Source: Brassica napus
Taxonomy: Eukaryota; Streptophyta; Magnoliopsida; Brassicales; Brassicaceae
DNA length: 64,000 nucleotides
Direction: 5' to 3'
Assembly: GCF_020379485.1 (NCBI RefSeq)
Contig: NW_026015055.1
Location: 28,280-92,279 of the forward strand
The translations under genes and the position numbers were made by a program. Positions 56,226-64,000 of the stretch are shown piece after piece. Each line of letters begins with the position of its first letter. The stretch's first letter is position 1. Below the pieces are notes generated by a model, which worked only from the letters and a program-made list of their open reading frames with translations, ran no database searches and was not told where the DNA came from.

Positions 56226-56233
56226 TATATAAA
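56226..56233 (+). promoter_or_regulatory. TATA box of CACTA-3 transposase
   Basis: TATATAAA about 90 bp upstream of the ATG at 56319; a better consensus than the matching TATATATAC of CACTA-2. Confidence 0.6.
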
Positions 56234-56318
56234 CAAGCACTCCTCTTCCTCTTCATTCACTCCATATCTTCATCCTCCCTCTTACTCTATTTACACACGA
56301 ATTTGATTCATAAAAAAT

Positions 56319-59300
56319 ATGTCTTCTTCAAATTATTTCCGTTCTTGGATCGATCGACCTCATTTGGATCCGAACACGAGATTGCTTACGGAAGAATACC
56401 AACGAGGTATAACCGAATTCATGGGGTTAGTTCACCGACAACCGGAAGCAAAAACAGGTAAGTTAAGATGTCCTTGCTCTAATTGTAAAAATAGAAAGGT
56501 TATTAAAGAGTGGGATGTTTGGACTCATCTATATTTGAGTGGGTTTACACGAAGTTACAAAATTTGGTATCATCATGGGGAAACTGATTATGAACATGGT
56601 AGTACTAGCGAACCTCAGCCAGCGGTTAGATTAGAAGAACCAATTAGAACGGATGTAGATTATGGTGTAGGTACTGAGCAGATGGTAAATGATCATTTTA
56701 GAGGGGAAGATTTACCCAATGCAGAAGCTAGGAGATTTTATGATATGTTGGATGCTGGAAAGCAACCATTGTACGAAGGTTGCAGAGATGGTCATTCAGC
56801 TTTATCATCTGCTACAAGATTGATGGGCATTAAAACAGATTATAATTTGGCTGAAGACTGTGTGGATGCGATTGCTGATTTTGTAAAAGGTATTCTACCC
56901 GAGGATAATGTAGCTCCTGGTTCATACTACGAGGTTCAGAAACTCGTAGCTGGTCTTGGTTTATCGTATCAGGTAATAGATGTATGCAGCGACAACTGCA
57001 TGATTTATTGGAGGGCGGATGAACAGCGGGTTACATGCAAATTTTGTGGAAAGCCTCGTTATAAAGATACGAGTGGAAGAGTTCCAGTGCCATATAAAAG
57101 GATGTGGTATTTACCTTTGACGGAAAGGTTGCAGAGGTTGTATCTGTCTGAACGCACAGCGCAACCAATGAGATGGCATGCGGAGCACTCAACAGATGGT
57201 GAGATCAGACATCCTTCAGATGCAAAAGCGTGGAAGCATTTCCAATCAAAGTATCCCGACTTTGCGTATGAGAGAAGAAATGTCTACCTTGGATTATGTA
57301 CTGATGGTTTCAGTCCGTTTGGCAAGAGTGGAAGACAATATTCTCTATGGCCCGTCATTCTTACACCATACAACCTCCCCCCAAACTTGTGCTTGCGACG
57401 AGAGTTTTTGTTCCTCTCGATTCTCGTTCCCGGACCAGAGCATCCTAAGAGATCACTTGATGTGTTTCTTCAGCCACTAATATATGAGTTGCAACAACTA
57501 TGGGCTCAAGGTGCTGAAACATACGATGTTTCGTGTAAAGAAAACTTTCAAATGCGGGCAGTACTAATGTGGACAATAAGTGATTTTCCAGCATATGGTA
57601 TGTTGTCTGGATGGACAACGCATGGAAGGCTATCATGTCCATATTGTCAAGATAACACTGATGCTTTCCAACTAAAACACGGAAGGAAAACGTGTTGGTT
57701 TGACTGTCACAGGAGATTCCTACCACCTGATCATCCATATCGTAGGAGTAGGAATTTGTTTACGAAGAACAAGAGGGTGTTTGACAGTCCACCTCCGGAA
57801 ATTTGTGGGAAAGATTTGAAGATACAACTAAGAGATTTTGGTGCAGAAAGGACGCCAGAAGTCGGTGGACATGAGCGTTTTCCGGTAGATGCTGTTGGAG
57901 AACTACATAACTGGCACAAAAAAAGTATTTTCTGGGATCTGCCATACTGGGAGGATCATCTGCTAAGGCATAATTTAGATGTCATGCATATTGAGAAGAA
58001 TTTTTTGACAATCTCATGAACACGATCCTTAATGTTCAAGGTAAAACAAAGGATAATTTGAAGTCAAGACTGGATTTAGTCGATATATGTGCTCGTTCAG
58101 AACTTCATGTTGATGAAAATGGTAGGGCTCCTTTTCCCATATACCGACTTGATGCAGCGGGAAAAGATGCGTTCTTTGATTGGATTTCAAACGATGTGGA
58201 ATTTCCAGACGGTTACGCATCAAATTTGCGTAACTGTATCGACAGAAAGGAAGGAAAGTTTACTGGCTTGAAAAGCCACGATTGCCATGTAATGATGCAG
58301 CGCCTCCTTCCGTTCGCCTTCAAGGAACTATTACCACGAAATGTTCATGAAGCAATTGCAGGGATAAGTGGTTTCTTCCGCGATTTATGCACGAGATCAG
58401 TGACTCTTGAAGGTATTGAAAATTTGAAGACTAACATAGCCGTGATTCAGTGCAACCTTGAGAAGATATTTCCTCCCTCATTTTTTGATGTTATGGAGCA
58501 TCTTGTTATTCACCTGGCAAGAGAATTGGAACTTGGTGGTCCTGTGCAGTATAGATGGATGTATCTGTATGAGCGGTATATGTTCCATTTGAAGAAGATG
58601 GTGAAAAATTTAAGTAGGGTGGAAGGTTCTATAGTCGCACAGATGATCAATGAAGAAACTTCAAACTTTGCCGAGTACTACTTTCCAGCAGAAGTTCAGA
58701 CCAAAAACAGAAGACCTGCTCGGCATGATGATAGAGGCGAACGGGCAGCATATCATGTTACGGTTCCAGACATTTTCACAGATGTTGGACGACTTAGCGG
58801 AAAACCAAAGGACCGTCGACTTACTGAGCAGGAGCGCAGTCATTTGCAAACATATTTGCTCACCAACTGCGAAGACGTTCTTCAATATGAGAGGTAAATA
58901 AATGAGCTTACAAATTTTTATTTTAACAAGTTGAAATTTAAATCTTAATTAATTACATTATTGTCATCATATACAGGATTTTCATGGCAGAAAAGCGGTT
59001 CGAGTATAGATACGCCACAGAGGACGAACTAGAAGAAATGAAGCAGAGAGAATTTAGTGGATGGATGTTTACTTATGTGAGTGCTTTAAACAAATTAAAA
59101 TATATTTTATCACATATTTATACTAATTCACATTTATTGATATAATATATATATATGTGCTATTAATAGGTGTCTGCTGGTTTGGCCAGAGGTGAAACAT
59201 TTGACGATTGGATACGTGAGATGGTCGTTGGACCAAACTTTGTTGTGAAGTCATATCCGAGATTTTGTACTCGAGGATATGCATTCACAACTCAGAAGAG

Positions 59301-59935
59301 GAGACGTTCGAGTACGACTTATGATGCTGGCGTTTGTTCTGCATCAGGAGATGATGTATACTACGGACACATACATGAGATTTTGGAAATTAAGTATTTG
59401 GGCATGGTTGGATTGCGCTGTACTGTTTTCTATTGTGATTGGCACGACAACACCCCAGATCGAGGTGTGAGAACAGATGCATTTGGTGTTACATCAGTAA
59501 ATTCGAGGCGAAAGCTGCAATATTATGATTCTTTCATTCTTGCTTCTCAGGCCGATCAGGTAATTAAATGTTAATTATTCAGAATGATTCATCATCATGT
59601 GTATTAATTTATAATTTTTCTAAATGTTACAGGTTTGTTATATCAAGTACCCCCGGGTAAGAAACAGAGATGATCCATGGGTTACTGTTACAAGACTCAA
59701 CCCGAGAGGCCGAGTTCAGGGAAGTTCTGAGCTGGAAGACCCACTACAACCAAGCACATCCGGCAACTTAAGTGCAGCAGAAGATTTAGCTGGAGTTGGC
59801 CTTGTAGTCGATTTAACCGACTTTGGAGAGGAAGCCGTCGTTCACGTAGAGGATGAACCAGTGATTGGAGAGTTTCACGTAGATCCAGATTCAGATTCAT
59901 CTGGTGATGATCACTCGGAAACAGACTACCATTGA
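56319..59935 (+). pseudogene. CACTA-3 TNPD transposase, one-base frameshift
   Basis: Same exon structure as CACTA-2: 56319-58893, 58977-59076, 59170-59559, plus the complete last exon 59633-59935 (VCYIKYPRVRNRDDPWVTVT to DHSETDYH, an acidic tail). At about 58001 the codons for EKNFFDN read GAATTTTTTG instead of GAACTTTTTTG: one C is missing. This splits the protein after LDVMHIEKN into 566 residues and a second frame of 293. A full-length family member would have about 1120 residues. Without the frameshift it matches CACTA-2 almost exactly. Confidence 0.9.
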
Positions 59936-60214
59936 ACTTATTTTTTTTTTTTTAAAGAAATACCGAGGAAATTCCGAGGAACACTTGATATAACCTCTTT
60001 CCTCGAATAATAGTTATTTGGTTTATCTAGCAAGGCAAAGCTGAATACGAATTAAAAACTACTCAGAACACAACCAAATAAAACGAAGAAACCATGTAAA
60101 AGAAATACGAACTCATAATTAAGAAACCCAAAAAAAACTCAGTTCAAAATTAACAGAAAATAAGACCATAAAACGTTAGAATAGAAAAGAAAATAAAATA
60201 GATGGTGATAGCTC

Positions 60215-61662
60215 CTACTCCTCGTCTCCTGCTCCAGATGTTCCTGCATCGTTGGGTCTCTTGGACCTCTTTCTTACCCTGTGTGTACCACTCGAACCCG
60301 AACCAGAGGTGGATGGAGAGTTGTCCCGATGAACTACATCATCCTTTTGGCAACGACACGGCCTGATACGTGAAATGGCAGCCCAGATCTTGTGTAGCAT
60401 GTCGTTGTTTGTCTTTATGCTCTGATCTCTCCAATGTTGTTGCTGGCGCGAAGTGGCGTTCGGTGGAAGCTCTTGCAGCTTGTACTGGCTGGAGTCTGAT
60501 GGGAGTAGCTGATGGGGTTGTGAATCATCTGGAATGGCTTGTGCAGCCTCATCTTCTCCTTCTTCATCAACCACGCCCTTGCCTTTGGTCTGATATTTTG
60601 GCGTGAAGAAGGATGGCTTGTCTACTAGTGCGGTAGCAGGGGGTAGGAACTCAACTGCAGCCTCTGAAAGTAGAGAAGTGAGACCGATCTGAGGTAGGTG
60701 GCAGTAGAGTGTTTTCTTCGCTCGGTCCTGGAATACGTAGACGTAAGGACCATCCCGATGGATCCTCGAGTGGGGACCAGCTATGAACTCCTTACTTACT
60801 AGAGAAATGACATCCAGGTAGTTCCAAGCAATGTTGTTCGATCTGTCCAGTGCTACCTCCTGGTTCTTGCAGTCTACACCCACATGTCTAAGGATCCGAG
60901 TAATCACTGCACCAAATCCACATGCATTGCTCTTTTTTTTGGTTACTTTCCCCTTGTATCCTGCTAAGTTTGCGGCCAGCACCGCTCCCATGTTGAAGGC
61001 AGTAGCAGGTGGGAATGTAGAGTTTCCAAATGCCGGTAGCAAATGCCTCACACCTTGGTACAGGAGGCACAACTCCCATTGCGTGACTGATGCGGCTGTG
61101 GTTGTCCCGTATAGCAATGAGCCAATGAGGCGTGTGGCATATCTCAGTACTGGGCTCCGGATAAGTGACTCCTTTGCCTGAGAAGATCTATAAACCCCTG
61201 TGCCAATCGTTTCCCAGAAGTTCAACAGCTCTGAAGTCCAATAAAGACCAGATGTCCTCTCCCTGCACTCAATCCAAATAGTCCGCAGAGGTCTGTGAAA
61301 GTTACCTCATAGTATACTTTCTGCACTACGAATGCCAGAAAACCTTCCTGATGCCTATCATCGGGACGGGTGACGTATGCGGATGCTATGAACTGGCGTA
61401 CCAACTCCGGATAAGTGGGTTCGTTGAGGTTGCATAGTTGGCCTAGACCCATGTTCTGGAACAGTCCTTCAATGTCTGCTTGGATTCCCAATATTGTCAT
61501 CGTCTCAGGACATGCTAGTTGTGTAGCCGGAACGGCTACCTTCTTCATGTTGTTGTAGTGGGTGGTATCAGACTTATCCCACTTCTTTGGCCTTTGCTTC
61601 TCCAGATGAGACGAACCCTCTTCTTGTGGGTTCTTCTTTGCTGACATTTTTGTGCGCTTCAT
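60215..61662 (-). pseudogene. Athila-ORF1-like gene of CACTA-3, one-base frameshift
   Basis: Counterpart of the minus-strand gene in CACTA-2 with few substitutions. In the codons for LSAGERTSG, CTCTCCCCTGC has become CTCTCCCTGC (about 61260), splitting the frame into 61662-61222 and 61225-60215. The parts together cover the whole protein, including the basic N-terminus and the CRCQKDD region near the C-terminus. Confidence 0.75.
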
Positions 61663-62159
61663 TCTCTACAAAATAGAATCATTGCTCTCAACATGGTTAT
61701 AATCAATTAAGAACTCAAAGCAACATGAAATGAAAAGCGAAATCGAGTTGTGATAAAAAAAAACCAAATTCAAAAAAATTGTCAATCCGTAAATCATCTC
61801 AAATCCTGTTACAAACTCGTTGATCACAGACAATTGTGTTCTATTCCATGTTTAAACATCTGTTTCATGCATATTTGATCAAGGAATCAACACGGAAATA
61901 AGAAATACACAAAACCCAAAAAATTGCTCAAGAACACGATTTCAGAATGTGGAGATTCGCGGAGTATACCTGTCTTAGGGTGAAAACGAGTGTAGGAATC
62001 AGGTAGAGCTCGAAAAATCAAGGGGAATAGAGCCCAAAATTGTTCAAATCGGATGATTATAGAGAGAGAAAAAGGGGGGGGGGGGCGAATTATAGGGGAA
62101 ATCGGAGGGGATGAGAGTTCTGAGGTTTAGATCCAAAAAGGTCGGGTTTTGCCTTATAA

Positions 62160-62890
62160 TTCTGTTCGCACACCCATCGATCGATGCGTTTTTCCACATA
62201 AACGCATCGATCGATGCGTTTATAAAAAAACATACAATATTTTCCGAGGATATTCCGAGGAAGGCTTCAGATTTTGTTCCATCGATCGATTGTTCAATCC
62301 ATCGATCGATCACATTCTTACGGCTTTCGTCCATCTGGTGATCGATCGATGCGTTTTCTAAACAAACGCATCGATCGATGCGTTTATAAAAAAACATACA
62401 AGATTTTCGAGGAGGATATTCCGAGGAAGGCTTCAGATTTGTTCCATCGATCGATGTTCAATCCAATCGATCGATCACATTCTTACGGCTTTCGTCCATC
62501 TGGTGATCGATCGATGGGTTTTTCTAAACAAACGCATCGATCGATGCGTTTATAAAAAAACATACAAGATTTCCGAGGATATTCCGAGGAAGGCTTCAGA
62601 TTTGTTCCATCGATCGATTGTTCAATCCAATCGATCGATCACATTCTTACGGCTTTCGTCCATCTGGTGATCGATCGATGGGTTTATCTAAACAAACGCA
62701 TCGATCGATGCGTTTATAAAAAAACATACAAGATTTTCCGAGGATATTCCGAGGAAGGCTTCAGATTTGTTCCATCGATCGATTGTTCAATCCAATCGAT
62801 CGATCACATTCTTACGGCTTTCGTCCATCTGGTGATCGATCGATGGGTTTTTCTAAACAAACGCATCGATCGATGCGTTTATAAAAAAAA
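62160..62890. repeat. ATCGATCGAT palindrome array in CACTA-3
   Basis: Same type of array as in CACTA-2 but a different unit: AAAACATACAAGATTTTCCGAGG, GGCTTCAGATTTGTTCCATCG, ATCACATTCTTACGGCTTTC, GTCCATCTGGTG, about 155 bp, repeated about four times. The ATCGATCGAT cores are conserved while linkers differ from CACTA-2 (TTGTAATCG there, CTGGTGATCG here). Confidence 0.88.
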
Positions 62891-63469
62891 TACAAGATTG
62901 AAACCCCAAACACTAGTTCCTCGGAATTTCCTCGGAATATTCCGACGGAATTACGAGGAAGACAAGGGTTTCCTCGGAATAGTCTGAGGAAATTCCGAGG
63001 ATATAGGGGTTGTAAACCGAAAAAAACGTTTTGCGGTTTAAATAACACCTACATAACCCTTATTAAGTGTCTTACGTTACTTATGAAGTCTAAAATTTGT
63101 TCCTACCCTTAATTAACACTTTTCCGATTGTATGAACGAAATCCCACAACATAAGAGAAACACTTATACGTTTTAATGAATGGTATAGGGAATACTTTCA
63201 ATTAGTTCTGAAATTGTTTTCATGGTTTATGCTAATCTATACAAAGAATCCTCAATGGTATACATTACAATTGTATAACAAATGAAAAACCCCAAAAAAA
63301 TTGATGTTTTGAAACCCCAAACACGTGTTCCTCGGTATTTCCTCGGAATTTCCTCGGCATATATTTTCATTTTACCGGGCAAATATTCGCGAAAATTGAA
63401 ATTTAAATTCCGACGGAATTCCGACGGAAAATGTCCGTCGGACCCTAGGTTTTATAACCACGAGCCACT

Positions 63470-64000
63470 CTTCTTCCCCATTTTCTCTTCTTCCTCTGCG
63501 CGATTACTCTCTTTTTTTCGGCGATTTCCCCCTAAATCCGACGATATCTCCGGCGATCTCCCCCTTTCTTACACAAATCATGTAAGGACCCTATCCCATC
63601 TCTTAGATTCTATTGTTAGGTTTTTGTGGAGTTTGATAGATTTTTGTTAAGGTGATTGGTTAGGATTGTGATTTTGGTGTTAATAGGTTTAGAATTGTGA
63701 TTTAGTTGAATAATTGTTTTGTGAATTGATTTATAATTTTTTTATTATTTTTATTTTTTTTGTATTTAGAAAATCGATTTTAGTATATAAAATCGATTTT
63801 TTGGATTTACAAAACATTTTTCATATCTATACAACTTTTTTTTGATTAATAAAAAACTATTATTTGGATTTAAAATATTTTAATATAATTATATTATTTA
63901 AAACTATTTTTGTAATGATTGAACTATTTTTATTTATTAAAACTATTTTTTTTATTAGAACTATTTTTATATATTTATTAAATATTTTTAATATCATAAA
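63470..64000 (+). CDS. CACTA-3 Transposase_24 gene, leader exon and first intron only
   Basis: The leader with CTCCGGCGATCTCC and the exon end AAATCAT/GTAAGG at 63581/63582 match CACTA-2 at 48953/48954. The coding exons lie beyond the window. In both copies the exon ends in AT, so the split start codon is shared. Confidence 0.55.

Larger units (their letters stand above)
55874..64000 (+). mobile_element. CACTA-3, sister of CACTA-2, runs off the window
   Basis: Starts CACTACAAGAAAACAGCGG directly after the Copia integrase; the target bases on this side are TCT. Gene order and sequence follow CACTA-2 almost base for base: TNPD (56319-59935), Athila-ORF1-like (-, 60215-61662), ATCGATCGAT array (62160-62890), and the leader exon and intron of the Transposase_24 gene (from about 63480). 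Near 55990 it keeps about 91 bp of subterminal repeats that CACTA-2 has lost. The right terminus is not in the window. Confidence 0.92.

Overview
The window is plant nuclear DNA: AT-rich, with GT-AG introns, plant-specific families (SBP-box, VQ-motif, PRA1) and many nested plant transposons. Ordinary genes and gene remnants between about 29.6 and 41.1 kb run in the order bHLH-MYC_N/'WNK-related' pseudogene, PP2C pseudogene, SPL5, a LEA-like gene, a 3-hydroxyacyl-CoA dehydrogenase fragment and a VQ-motif gene. From memory this is the gene order of Arabidopsis thaliana chromosome 3 around At3g15240 to At3g15300. With the transposon load, this suggests Brassica or a close relative (Raphanus, Sinapis). 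Genus and synteny are inferences that need an alignment.

Layout. 1-6.5 kb: intergenic DNA with retroelement-like debris, a non-autonomous hAT element (4029-4867) and a LINE RNase H remnant. 6.5-13.7 kb: a 0.9-kb foldback element made of degenerate CCCTAAA-type repeats, split by a 6.3-kb CACTA element (6808-13107, TSD CCA). 13.8-16.8 kb: small inverted-repeat elements and a 1.6-kb element with TTA target duplication. 17.0-17.8 kb: an intact three-exon PRA1-family gene. 17.9-27.3 kb: a complete 9450-bp Mutator-like element (TSD TTATAAGAA). It has a DUF1985-Ulp1 protease gene on +, a MURA transposase on -, and arrays of a palindromic GACGACTT/AAGTCGTC motif that fill the introns and non-coding parts but avoid the exons. 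28.1-41.1 kb: the syntenic host-gene block with two more hAT elements and captured gene fragments. 41.4-51.9 kb: a 10.4-kb CACTA element (TSD TGA) carrying, besides its two transposase genes, an oppositely oriented Athila-ORF1-like gene and arrays of the palindrome ATCGATCGAT. 52.8-55.9 kb: a decayed Copia retrotransposon, cut by a second, near-identical copy of the same CACTA family (55874 to beyond the window end).

How it works together. The intact-looking host genes are the PRA1-family gene, SPL5, the LEA-like gene and the VQ-motif gene; the rest of the syntenic block is pseudogenised or fragmentary. In the Mutator-like element, MURA would move the element, while the Ulp1/DUF1985 protein is an accessory whose introns carry the motif arrays. 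By analogy with the VANC anti-silencing proteins of VANDAL elements, these arrays could be binding sites for an element-encoded protein; this is a hypothesis. All three CACTA transposase genes visible here carry at least one lesion (a frameshift or a 55-bp deletion), and the two sister copies are damaged at different places.
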